A DNA stretch of 64,000 nucleotides from Pseudoips prasinana (lineage: Eukaryota; Arthropoda; Insecta; Lepidoptera; Nolidae): the NCBI GenBank assembly GCA_951640165.1, contig OX621241.1, positions 6,830,001 through 6,894,000 of the forward strand. Reading direction: 5' to 3'. Shown here piece after piece: positions 1-9,554 of this stretch. Each line of letters begins with the position of its first letter. Position 1 is the stretch's first letter. Made by a program: the position numbers and the translations under genes. Under the pieces are notes generated by a model. That model did no database searches. It was given only the letters and a program-made list of their open reading frames with translations, and had not been told where the DNA came from.

Positions 1-145
1 CGGAGCGGAGACGAGCTGTGCCGCGTTCACCAATCACATGACTTGGAAATCACACCAGCGGAAAAGAGATGTGGATTCCAAGCCATGTGATTGGTGAACG
101 CGGCACAGCTCGTCTCCGCTCCGCCTCAGTGGAAACGCAGCCTAA
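1..145. repeat. Foldback MITE end, cut by window edge
   Basis: Positions 1-47 and 77-123 are inverted copies with one mismatch, around a spacer of about 29 bp. The arms are GC-rich. After the right arm comes a stretch containing TCAGTGGAAACGCAGCC, which I take to be the element's end. The partner end would lie left of the window. It looks like a palindromic MITE of the type common in moths; the class is not assigned. Confidence 0.6.
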
Positions 146-729
146 GGCAGGATTTATCCGCCCTTGTCCTTATGGAAGTTGGCATGGGAAGTGGTGATGT
201 GTGTCAGCTGCAGGTCGGCTACTCATAAAATGTACAACGGGTGCTTCACGTCCCGGAGGAGCCTATTTTTTGACGCATAAGTGCAACAGTGGTGGTTTCG
301 GATGACATTCGTTTCAAGTTCCCGGAGCCATCCCTAAAAGCATCTAGAGGATAGGCTGCCGTGGTGGTTTTTGTGGGTTAACCTTGGGACTTCCACAAAC
401 CCCGTGGTTTCCCCAAAATGTTTCCACCACAAAAATGCAGTATTTATAAATGAAAATCTTTCACAACCTATTTTACCTTGAAATTGGTGGAACGAATTCA
501 CCGATGTGAATTACGTATCGCTTATTAACTTTGAAAGTGAAGAAAGTTATTGTTGACAGTCAGAGTTGAGATTTATTTATAAATACTAAACTAAGTAAAC
601 GCCTGATTGTACCTGGCTATTATTTCGTACCAAAGAGAGTAATTCTTTTTAAAGAGAACAGAATAATGATGAGCACACTATGTTCTTCTTTTCTAATAAT
701 TTTAAAAATACAATACTGGCCAAATTGAA
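146..729. other. Stretch without recognisable gene
   Basis: No ORF with family resemblance and no clear repeat structure is visible. The sequence is mixed in composition up to about 420 and AT-rich after that. Confidence 0.5.
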
Positions 730-850
730 ATTAATATCTGTGTCGCATTTTACAAACATATAATTGACAACAAATTGTCCTGAGCGGCAATCGAATCCGG
801 GACGCGACGTAGCGAGGCGACCGTCCCAACTGCTGCGCCACACGTGCAGT
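730..850 (-). repeat. tRNA-derived SINE, family A (partial)
   Basis: On the minus strand this reads as a tRNA-like head with an A-box resemblance (GTGTGGCGCAGCAGTT) and a B-box (GGATTCGATTGCC), followed by the body shared with the copies at 2262-2432, 17493-17670, 36032-36230, 37603-37790 and 59672-59815. The tRNA part is a SINE head, not a functional tRNA gene. Confidence 0.65.
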
Positions 851-1149
851 AAAAAAATATGCTTTTTATAGTTTTAGTTATATGTTTTAGTTATATTTGT
901 TCTTTAGAAACAAATAAACGCAAAAGATAATAATGTTGCTCCACTCATTTTTTGTTCCTTCAAAGCAACTAAAGGTCATCATGGTAATCAAGTGCATGGT
1001 GATTAACTTAAAACTTTACAAATTGTATGCGTATAATCGGACTGTCTTCCACGAGGATTTATACGCATTCTGCTTGGGCCTCTTTTTAATTATACGGTAA
1101 ACATTACGTAGTTAAAAAAATTACAACTTATAAATAATATTATTAATTG

Positions 1150-1405
1150 TAAAGTAACTGGCCTGTTGGTGTAGTGGTTGGTGACCCAGACTGCTAAGCC
1201 TGAGGTCGTGGGTTCGATTCGGATCGGATCGAATGCCCTGAGAAGACCCTATACGCTCCTGGAAGGAGGTGGGCTGAATGTAATGAAGGCTGCTATGGCT
1301 CACGTACAATGGTCCACGTCGGGACTAAGTGCAGAAACCATACCCACTAGCGTATTAGTGGCGACAAAACGATGATATCGGTTCGATTCCCGCCCAAGGC
1401 CAAAT
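1150..1405 (+). repeat. tRNA-derived SINE with two B-box-like sites
   Basis: The head GGCCTGTTGGTGTAGTGGTT and the B-box GTGGGTTCGATTC (about 1208) are tRNA-like. A second B-box-like site, CGGTTCGATTCCCGCC, lies near 1378-1395. The stretch between them contains the 'actagcgtattagtggcga' unit, also seen inverted at 32400-32520. It is probably a SINE with a composite or dimeric head. Confidence 0.55.
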
Positions 1406-2261
1406 CTTTGAGTGTTATGCACGATTATTTGTTACTTGCCGCGTATTTGTCAACGGTGAGGTCGATATCGTCAACTTAATTAGGAATCTAATAAACGAAT
1501 TTAATTGCAGTTTTCTATAGTCAACTCGAAATATGGACACATATTTGGCTATTCCTACAAACATTGGCATGTTTATGGTCGGAAAAGAATACCTAATTTA
1601 ATCGCGTGTAATACTATCTTTTACGAGCTGCACGGTTAAGCGAAGATAAAGCTAATTAAACATCACAATATTTTTGTCAGACAGTATACATACAGGTATA
1701 CTCCATTTCTTTTTATTAGAGCCAATAGTCAAGTATGAAATGGGAGCTTAATTTCGCATCCATTTCATACTCTACAATTGTATCAAATTGAAATATTGAG
1801 ACCACGTCATTTATCTAACTCTCTTACTCTACTATTTACAAATATATTAGACTGCTATATAAACGCTATGTAATGTAGTACACTCGATTCGACTCTATGA
1901 TATCTTTAACTAAACGTAGTGCTTACATACTCTCTGTCTCTAACGAAGGGAGCAATGAACTCGATAAGAACGCTTTCATTTTCCATACGCATTTTAGAAA
2001 ACTTGTTTTAACTAATATTACGGTTATTAGTATGCATTTTCTCTTCATACTTCCAACATTAAAAAGTTTAGACTGTGGCATAAAATAGAATCATTAAGAA
2101 TACTAATTCATTCCATTTGTGCCTATCAAATTAAGCAAAATGAATACCTACGTTATGCAGGCAGAGCGGTGCGATACAGGGGCTAATTCCGGCTAATGTT
2201 TCGAAACCAATTTGGCGCCAAATATTTTGCTTATAATATTATATCTTTTTAAAAAGAGAAG
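1406..2261. other. AT-rich stretch without recognisable gene
   Basis: I see no gene. The only structure is a short 12-bp inverted pair around 1733-1772 (GTATGAAATGG and its complement). Confidence 0.5.
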
Positions 2262-2432
2262 ATCTAATTCCTGTGTCACGGGGTACCTTACAAACATATA
2301 ATAGACAGACACAAATTACATCCAGACTCAGAACAACTTTTTATGGGCCACACAAATAGTTGTCGGGCACGGGACTCTAGCCCGCGACACGAAGCGGCGA
2401 GGCGACTGTCTTAGCCGCTGCACCACTATGCG
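2262..2432 (-). repeat. tRNA-derived SINE, family A
   Basis: On the minus strand it has the tRNA-like head with B-box near 2370-2380, then the body with the 'aactatttgtgtggccc' and 'ttgtaaggtaccccgtga' segments shared by the family A copies. It is close to full length. Confidence 0.7.
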
Positions 2433-2664
2433 AATGGAGCTTCTGTACGCATATAATAATTATTGTAAGGATTGTAGTTTGACCCTGGTGCATGCATCGT
2501 AAGTCGGTATTACAAAGAGTAAGGTACTGCTGACTTTGTTTTTGTTTAGTACCTATATGTTACGAGTATGTACAACCTTGGCACATGAACGACGATTGTT
2601 TAATGTACTTACTACGCTCTAATAATCACCTTTTTACAATAATACCATTATATAGTTTACCTGT

Positions 2665-2935
2665 AAATATATTTGGTAGCAGTGCGCGCGGACTTCGTTC
2701 CGCGTTTTAAACATTTTTGTCCCTGCCCGTTTGTCCCGCGTAATACTTCGGGTTAAAAGTTCGGGATAAATAAAAATTATGATGATGAATAATAGCCTAT
2801 GACCCTCCACAATAACGGAGCTTTGTATTGGTGAAATAATTTTGAAAATCGGTTCAGTAGATCCAGATCCCCTACATCGTCACAATTTCACAAACGTTAC
2901 CTCTTTATAATATTAGTATATAGATCTCGATGAGT
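2665..2935 (+). repeat. LINE 3'-end fragment, 'cggacttcgttccgc' family
   Basis: This shares order and wording with 26770-26990: the GGACTTCGTTCCGC segment, 'cgggataa', 'tagcctatgacnctccacaataacg', 'ttgaaaatcggttcagtagat', and an end in 'tataatattagtatag'. Such tails belong to RTE-like LINEs or their non-autonomous derivatives in Lepidoptera. The clade is inferred. Confidence 0.55.
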
Positions 2936-3452
2936 GTAACTTGTTAAGTAAACATAAATTATTATTTTCATCATAGTCAAAAATAAAGGATTTCTAGAGT
3001 CTACCAGTCTTTGTAGCGATCCGGTAGACTCTTACCATCCAGCAAACCGTATGTTTCTTTGCCAACTTATAAAAAGATGTATGAGAATTGTAACGTGACA
3101 TACTCCCGTAAATACATGGTTTACATATTTTTTCATATGGTAGGTACATATCGTATATTAATCTTACATCGATACGTAGCTTTACAGATTTCCGCTCAGT
3201 ACCTAACTCTATTTAAGGGCAGATCAAAATCATCTTTGCCTACCCTTTAAGGAAACATCCTTGAGAGTTCTGTCTAATAATTAACATGCACTAAAGCACC
3301 AATTGAATTTTCCGGCGGGGATCCAACCAGCACCCTGTACCTACGAACGATACACGTGATCAGATCAAATTTACGGTTACCTTACTAACACGCTTACGGC
3401 GCGGCGGCGATGAAAGTGATATCCATCGAGTTTGTTTCTATAAACAAGGCCT
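2936..3452. other. Stretch without recognisable gene
   Basis: I see no coding signal. A segment near 3312-3335 (CCGGCGGGGATC followed by CAGCACCCT) recurs inverted near 3750-3775, so the MITE at 3453-3680 is bracketed by an older inverted pair. Confidence 0.4.
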
Positions 3453-3680
3453 GGGGCTCTACCGGCTAAGTCACCGAACATCGATTTCTTAAATGGCGTT
3501 CAAATTAATAAAGGTTAAAAATGAATCGGCTTCAACGGTGACAATCGATTCCGGCCCATTTATGACGTCATATTTGCTCATGGAAGCCGATTGAACGATT
3601 GATTAAGTCATTTTTAACCTTTATTTATTTGAACGCCATTTAAGAAATCGATGTTCGTCGCCTTAGCCGGTAGAGCCCCT
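3453..3680. mobile_element. Palindromic MITE family P, copy A (full length)
   Basis: Terminal inverted repeats start GGGGCTCTACCGGCTAAGTC and extend inward for about 90 bp through 'atttcttaaatggcgttcaa' and 'aaaggttaaaaatga'. The centre contains TGACGTCA. Six copies of this family lie in the window (also 4587-4695, 19243-19458, 29608-30429, 59314-59556, 59934-60024). No transposase is present, so it is non-autonomous. Confidence 0.85.
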
Positions 3681-3858
3681 GTGAAAGATCATATCATATT
3701 TATAAACCCTTCAAAACTATCACTAATTCATAGCCCCGGATCCGAAGAGGGTGCTAGTTCGTTCCCCGCCGGACGAATAATTCATCATTTCTAAGTAGGT
3801 ATAGAGTTTTAAGTTAGATACGCTTTGAATTGCAAATAAAGCTATGAAACTAAAATTT

Positions 3859-3940
3859 AAATTATTTATTATAATTACTCTTTTAAAAAATGTAATACGT
3901 TTATTACATTTTTTAAAAGAGTGATTATAATAAATTATTT
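3859..3940. repeat. Near-perfect hairpin, 39-bp arms
   Basis: Arms 3859-3897 and 3902-3940 are complementary with two mismatches around a 4-nt centre (CGTT). They are very AT-rich. This looks like an inverted duplication by template switching or the remnant of a foldback element. Confidence 0.8.
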
Positions 3941-4245
3941 ATTTTTACCTACATTTTATTATACTACCCTATAGCTGAAAATTATTTTTATCATTATCAT
4001 AATTATCAACATAAGTAATAGATTACGGAGCAGGATGATTACCACACACAAACAGTGTGAATCGACACACAAATTCGATTAGGAATCCGCTAACATATCA
4101 AATTATTAAACTATGAACTACTCTATTTTAATTAGAGACCTAGATACAATGCAAATATATACTAATTTACATAAGTAAACAACTCTAACTAAACAATTTT
4201 ACTTTGCTGCATTTTATGTATTTATAACATGCATTTTTTACATAC

Positions 4246-4308
4246 CTTCATCAAAGCAAAACGCTGATCATCATCAATTCCCATTACTGAATTCGCCGAA
4301 GGAGCCAT
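4246..4308 (-). CDS. Candidate first coding exon of an unidentified minus-strand gene
   Basis: Read on the minus strand, an ATG in good context (AAAATGGCT) opens 21 codons, MAPSANSVMGIDDDQRFALM plus K. It then meets a consensus splice donor, AAG|GTATGT, in phase 0. The sequence just upstream (4309-4500) is richer in CpG than its surroundings, which fits a promoter. I do not recognise the peptide, and no continuing exon is seen between here and the left edge, so the rest of the gene would lie outside the window. The call rests on the start context, composition and donor only. A chance ORF is possible. Confidence 0.35.
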
Positions 4309-4500
4309 TTTCACAAAAAATATCAATAACAATTTAATCTGCCACTAACGGTACGTGTTGTACTCGCGAACGCGCGCGATCAAATGACTGGCGGTATCAA
4401 AACAGAAAGACTTTAGTAGCGTAGAAGGGACGCGGTCGATGGTCAGCGCGTAGCAGTCATAACAATCAGCGTATGCGCATATAATGCATGATAATATGTA
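4309..4500 (-). promoter_or_regulatory. CpG-rich candidate promoter and 5' UTR
   Basis: This stretch has a cluster of CpG (CGCGAACGCGCGCG, GGACGCGG, TCAGCGCG) directly upstream of the candidate first exon on the minus strand, while the sequences on either side are AT-rich. Its promoter role is inference. Confidence 0.25.
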
Positions 4501-4526
4501 TGTATAATACATGTTGCGTTTCTAAG

Positions 4527-4955
4527 GATTCGTTCACACAGACCGGTTCGGAGAGCATCAGGCCGCTCTTTCTTTTCACACAGACCGGGGGCTCTACCGG
4601 GGGGTTCTAGTTGCCGAACATAGATTTCTTAAATGGCGTTCAAATAAATAAAGTTTAAAAATGACTTAATCAATCGTCAAAGCCGGTAGAGCCCCGGATC
4701 GTATACGCTTGAAATTGGCCGGAGCGTGGTCGCTATTTCACATAGACCGGCTGGAAGAGAGAAAAGAAGAAGAAAAGAGTACAGAAGACGGTCGGCTCCT
4801 CTAATTATTTCACACGAAGCGCGTTCAAGCATAATGAATAACAAAAGAAGTGCACATGCAAAAATAAACCTTACTTTAATTACTCAAAACTCTCGTTTGC
4901 AACGTGATAACAACCTGCTCTCCTCTCCGAGCCAGTCTGTGTGAACGGACCCTAG
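4527..4955. mobile_element. MITE with 'cgttcacacagacc' ends, containing a nested MITE
   Basis: The left end (CGTTCACACAGACCGGTTCG, about 4531) and the right end (complement near 4918-4945, CCGAGCCAGTCTGTGTGAACG) form terminal inverted repeats of about 30 bp. Internal copies of the 'ttcacacagaccgg' motif recur near 4575 and 4717-4731. Copy B of MITE family P (4587-4695) sits inside, so this element was present first. There is no transposase ORF. Confidence 0.7.
4587..4695. mobile_element. Palindromic MITE family P, copy B (internally deleted)
   Basis: It has the GGGGCTCTACCGG start and CCGGTAGAGCCCC end of the family but is only 109 bp long. The central part with TGACGTCA and most of one arm are missing. 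Confidence 0.8.
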
Positions 4956-5331
4956 AATAGTCAGCAGTCACTGAAAGATTCCTTATTGATGATGATTTCC
5001 TATAATTTTTTGTACCGACTTATATCTAGACTATTGAAATTAAAAAAAAGGTTTAAAATGTGATTATTGTTTAAATGTGTATAGGACTTTACCTTTAGTA
5101 CCAAGTACCAAGCGACGAATAATGACTGTAGTGAGACATCTCACTGTTGACATCAAGAATGATCCTACCTCGTGAATAGCTAAATAAAATGATAACAACA
5201 GAAAAGGTAAAATGTTAATTATATTAATATAAAAAAATACATTTTTACCCAACTGTATTTAATTTGAAAGTGTTTTCCTATTAAATGCTGAGCGGTTTTC
5301 GGGTAGTCTCAAGTGGGGTATCAACTGTTAG

Positions 5332-5439
5332 ATTACTTACTGAATCAGAATATGGAAGCTTTTGTTTCTAAACTGTTCAAAGTACACCCCTTTGAATAGT
5401 TTAAAAAGAAAGTTTCTATATTATGATTCAGTAAGTAAT
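5332..5439. repeat. Foldback element, ~50-bp arms
   Basis: ATTACTTACTGAATCAGAAT at the left end is matched by its complement at the right end, and complementarity continues imperfectly to the centre (TACACCCC, 5383-5390). It is a palindromic MITE or an aged inverted duplication. Confidence 0.7.
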
Positions 5440-5654
5440 TGTTCAATTGTTTTATATAAATGTGTTATGTGAACTATCTGTAAATGATTGCTATCATATA
5501 CTTAATTTAAAATTATTGACTCTGTCTCAAAATGAATAATGTTATTGTTTCGAAGTTTTTCTTTTGTATACCTAAATATAATCTAAAATAATAAGCATTC
5601 AGACAACCGATCGAGCATATATTGTGTTTGCCTACTAAATAATTACTCTAATTG

Positions 5655-5795
5655 GACCAAATCCCGTGTTCATGCCCGCTTGAGTATGTTTCGCCGGACC
5701 GTCTCAACTGGGTCGTGTTGAAACCGGTAGTAGATGAACCCACTGAGTTTGTTTCGCTGGGTCTTCTCAGTTGGGGCGCATTGGATCCGGTGGTA
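5655..5795. repeat. Diverged tandem dimer of a GC-richer repeat unit
   Basis: Two adjacent units share the order 'gagtttgtttcgc-gg-tcttctcagttgggncg' and 'ccggtggtag' with many differences. It resembles a widespread lepidopteran interspersed repeat. The class is unknown. Confidence 0.45.
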
Positions 5796-5837
5796 GCATT
5801 AAAGCGCGACCGTCGTTATTAACACAAGGTCCGTCAT

Positions 5838-6577
5838 AATAATAATACCTTTAATTTACACAGAACCATTGACAATATGTAGTAAAAATTTTAGACTTAA
5901 ACTAGATAATTAAACATAATCTCTTGACAATAACTTGATACGAGCTAGCTAAATATCATTGCTGTAATAAAATAAATTTTATAAATGTTTTCATACAATA
6001 TGTACCTAAATATCTATGTTACTAGAAATAATATCTAATGTATACAACTATATTACTACAAACATGTTCTGACTATTTACAAGCGCTTTTTTAAAGTCTA
6101 CGTGAAAAAAAACCTTTTTTATTTTATTTATTATTTTATAATCTAACAGTTTTTATTGTGTAAGCCAAGTAATGATTCCAAATCTGTTGTTTTAAATTAA
6201 GATCAGTTGGTTACTATATTTAGCATACCTACCTTTTAAACATCTTAAGAAATTAGCATAAGATGGTACCTAAGTAAATAAAATTGATAAACAAGGACTT
6301 TAAAAAAGGCTTCTAAATAGTCAGAACATGTTTGTAGTAATATAGTTGTATACATTATTATTTCTAGTTACTTAGATATTTAGGTACACGGAATGTATGA
6401 AAACATTTATAAAATTTATTTTATAATAGCAATGATATTTAGCTAGCTTGTATTAAGTTTTCTATTGTCAAAGAGATTATGTTTAAGTTTATTTATCAAA
6501 ATTTATAGTTTTAGCTATATATTTACTTGATATTGTTTGAATGGTTCTGTCTATATTAAGGTATTGTTATTATTATA
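5838..6577. repeat. Long inverted repeat of an interspersed element (family L)
   Basis: The left arm (5838-6100) and right arm (6294-6577) are inverted copies of one element. It contains 'actttaaaaaa', 'tagtcagaacatgtt', 'tatttaggtaca' and 'ggttctgtctatattaagg'. Single copies of the same element lie at about 43088-43390 (plus) and, shortened, at 49862-49945. The 190-bp spacer is AT-rich. It could be a head-to-head pair of insertions or a large foldback. Confidence 0.75.
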
Positions 6578-7457
6578 AAATTATATATATAAGTGGTTAG
6601 CGTAGTCTATAAACGCATACAACACCTCATGCATGAGTTAACAACCTTGCAGAAACCATTTAACTACTGTTTGATGGGCTCCACGGTCTCATCAGACAAT
6701 ATACAACATTTTTATAAAACTAACTTCGTTAACAAGAACATGATGTTGAAAGGAATCTATTTAGTAAAATGATTCGTTAGGATAAAGTCAAAAGCTATAA
6801 ATGTTTGAATTATTATTTGTTGTGGAACTTGTTATATTATAAGCTCTAGATACATTTTATATTTAAAATTGCTAACAGAGAAATATTTCTGTGTAGATTT
6901 TTTTTAAATATCAACGCAAACCATGCCTTCTTTGCAGCGAAAGATTATTAAACGTCAAGGGCATTCGAATATGGAGGTTTATTAAAATGACAAACACATT
7001 TCTCAATCAAAATAAGAATGTATATTTCTTACACTCATTCTATTTTTTATGATAATTACATTAATACGTATTAAATTTTTTGGGTACTCTTTTTTTTCAG
7101 ATATTTGATTTGGATTTTGAATCACTCTCAAAATGGCCGCGCGCCTATGTGCGCGGGTGGGCGATTAACGGGTTAATATTAAAATTTTGTACAGAAGACA
7201 AATGCAATATAATTAATATGTATATTGCATACATGAACTTTAAAAAATGAAATCGAAAAGAAAATTATAACGCAGAAAACGTCCTTCAACCCCGCGCGAA
7301 TATCCGCCCCACCTTCCACTGTGTCCAAACACAAAAATAGCATTCAAATAAATTATTAAAAATTACACAATTTTTTTAGGTGCCCACTTAATTTCTACAA
7401 TTTTAGATGAATAAATAATAGAAATTGTCTTAGCTTCATATTGCCAATAATTTATTT
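6578..7457. other. AT-rich stretch without recognisable gene
   Basis: No ORF with family resemblance is seen. A short GC-rich patch near 7135-7160 (GGCCGCGCGCC...) stands out but has no recognisable structure. Confidence 0.5.
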
Positions 7458-7625
7458 TAACACTTCCACTTAAGCGTCTGCGTGATTTGGAGGGCATGTT
7501 AAGCTGTCGGTCCCGGATGTAGCCATTAGGCAACAGTCGTTAAGCGTAACGTCAGAGGCCTATTACTGGGCGGCTTGAACAACTTTGACACTAGGGTAAC
7601 TACTGCCCATATGATAATTAGGGCA
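7458..7625 (+). repeat. Interspersed repeat family R3 ('aagctgtcggtcccgg')
   Basis: This shares the AAGCTGTCGGTCCCGG segment, 'cattaggcaacagtcgttaagc' (as in related copies), 'gtcagaggc' and 'actgcccata' with 29035-29190 and 55930-56165. It is a lepidopteran SINE- or LINE-derived repeat; the exact class is not known to me. Confidence 0.5.
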
Positions 7626-7626
7626 T

Positions 7627-7772
7627 ATGCACACCACGTTTTTTAAACGCGCCGTTGACGCGCGTTTGTAGCGATACAGACGCGCGTTAGCATGGCGTTT
7701 GTATCGATTCAAACAAACACCAAACTGCTATGTAGGATAAAGCGCGTTTAAAAAATGTGGTGGGCACAGGCT
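7627..7772. mobile_element. MITE with 'tgcacaccacgttttttaaa' ends
   Basis: The left end TGCACACCACGTTTTTTAAA and the right end (complement of GTTTAAAAAATGTGGTGGGC) form terminal inverted repeats of about 27 bp. The interior is rich in CGCG. The length is about 145 bp and there is no ORF. Confidence 0.75.
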
Positions 7773-8130
7773 CAAGTATTATTTAAATGGAAATAATACC
7801 TCCCACGTTATTTTGATGTTTATTTGCACATCTATGACATCATGTCTAGCAGTGTAAGTTTTTGCCTGGCAATAAAAAAAGTAATGCTTGTACATCATTT
7901 TGGGTAATTAATTAATATATTTCCTGGGTACATATATAATATACATTATGGTTGGTTTAAATAAATTTCTGATAACTTGTCCAATCCTCTATTGTCTTAC
8001 AATCACTGAGGCCAATATTCTTAAAAATAATTTACAATTATATTAAGAAATTCTATGATTACTATACATGTATTATCCCTAAACTTTACTCATAATGTCT
8101 ATATATAACTATACTCTAATGCCAGCACAT

Positions 8131-8235
8131 AAAGCTACCCCAATCTGTCAAAGTTCCCCAATTGAAAGTGAATCTTATGCTTATGTGATAAAGTTGAAAC
8201 CTATAAAAGAAATTTGACAGATTGGGGTAGCTGGA
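8131..8235. mobile_element. Short inverted-repeat element (~105 bp)
   Basis: AGCTACCCCAATCTGTCAAA at the left is matched by its complement at the right end (TTTGACAGATTGGGGTAGCT), with weaker complementarity outside. It is a very short MITE or foldback. The flanking bases to 8721 hold only AT-rich sequence and a LINE-like (ATT)n tail near 8565-8600. Confidence 0.7.
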
Positions 8236-8721
8236 TGAACTGGCGTCTGTACATGTTGATTGCCAAGACAGCAGGATCATACAAACCTACAAAATTAAAT
8301 AATTAAAAAGGTAACATAATAATATTTATGAGATTAATCAAAAGTATTATTAAGTAGAAAAACAGCTACTTAAAATTTAATCAGGTTTGAAATTAACAAG
8401 ATAAATATTATCGTCCAATAAGGCATATCAAACAATGTTTGCTACACAGCTATAATAATTGTTTTCTTTGTGTCATTGTGACTATGTAATATCTTTAAAT
8501 GTATCTATTAACAATAATTTTAAGTTAAATTTTGTTACTAACAAGTGGGCCTTGTTGCCTGTCAATAAATAAATAATAATTATTATTATTATTTAAATTG
8601 TGTCCATAATAGCAGTAAATCTAATAGTATTGGAGTATACCAACAATAATATTACCTTCTGAATCCGGATTTCCTTTCAAGTAGCTGTTATTCAATTTAA
8701 TAATACTGTTCAAGAAATAAT

Positions 8722-8949
8722 AAACATTCTAAAATCAGTAGTACTTAGTAGATGAGTAACTGAGCTCTGCTCATATTCCCCATAACTTGCAGGAACCTAA
8801 TTTTCTTAGATATAAGCCCAAGTCTTAAAAACTGGAAACAACTTCACAGACATACTAATGTCTGTGAAAATTAGGTTCCTGCAAGTTATGGGGAATATGA
8901 GCAGAGCTCAATTACTCACACACTAAGGACTACTGATTTTAGAATGTTT
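8722..8949. repeat. Foldback with 84-bp arms
   Basis: Arms 8722-8805 and 8866-8949 are inverted copies, near-identical over the inner 45 bp with a few differences outward. The spacer itself contains a smaller inverted pair (TTCACAGACA / TGTCTGTGAA). There is no coding content. Confidence 0.85.
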
Positions 8950-9026
8950 AATATTTCTATATGCTGAAATATAAATATGGGATAAAACTGAAATACTAGA
9001 ACATCCAGCCTTACACATCATACCTT

Positions 9027-9480
9027 ATGATGGGCCAGTTGGTAAATGCTTGCAATTCATGCCGCAGGTTGTGGGTCCTATTCCCACCCAGGACAGATAT
9101 TTATGTGCATGAATAATAATAATTAATATCTCGGGACAATGTCACACAGATCATCCTAACCCCAAATTAAGCAAAGCTTGTACTATGGGTACCAGGCGAT
9201 GACATACATACTTATATAGGTAGATAAATACTTATATAGATAGAAAACATCCATGACTCAGAAACAAATATTCATGCTCATCATATGAATATGTGCGTTG
9301 TCCTCAGTCTGGGCATAATTATCCATATAAGTACATATATATTTACAAAAGAAAAGTAGTATATGTAATATATCAGTTATCTGGTTCCCATAGTACAAGC
9401 TTTGCTCAGTTTTGGATCAGATGGCTGTATGTGAATAATATCCAAGGATATTATTCATTTGTCCCAGAAAATTATCAATT
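9027..9480 (+). repeat. SINE family B interrupted by an inverted SINE family C piece
   Basis: The outer copy starts with GGGCCAGTTGGTAAATGCTT and a B-box (GTGGGTCCTATTCCCACC). It resumes near 9297 with 'cagtctgggcataattatcc' and ends at 'ggataatattcatttgtccc'-like sequence. In between, about 9110-9295 is a minus-oriented fragment of the element at 57757-58020 ('gacaatgtcacacagatcat'). The insertion order is therefore visible. Confidence 0.7.
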
Positions 9481-9554
9481 GTGTTGATTTGTTTTTTAGG
9501 ATTGTACTTCATTGGCTAAATGACAAAACATTCACATAAACAAACAATCAATTA

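Noticed and set aside
4726..4944. 72-codon plus frame rich in Arg and Ser
   Set aside because: It lies entirely inside the MITE at 4527-4955.
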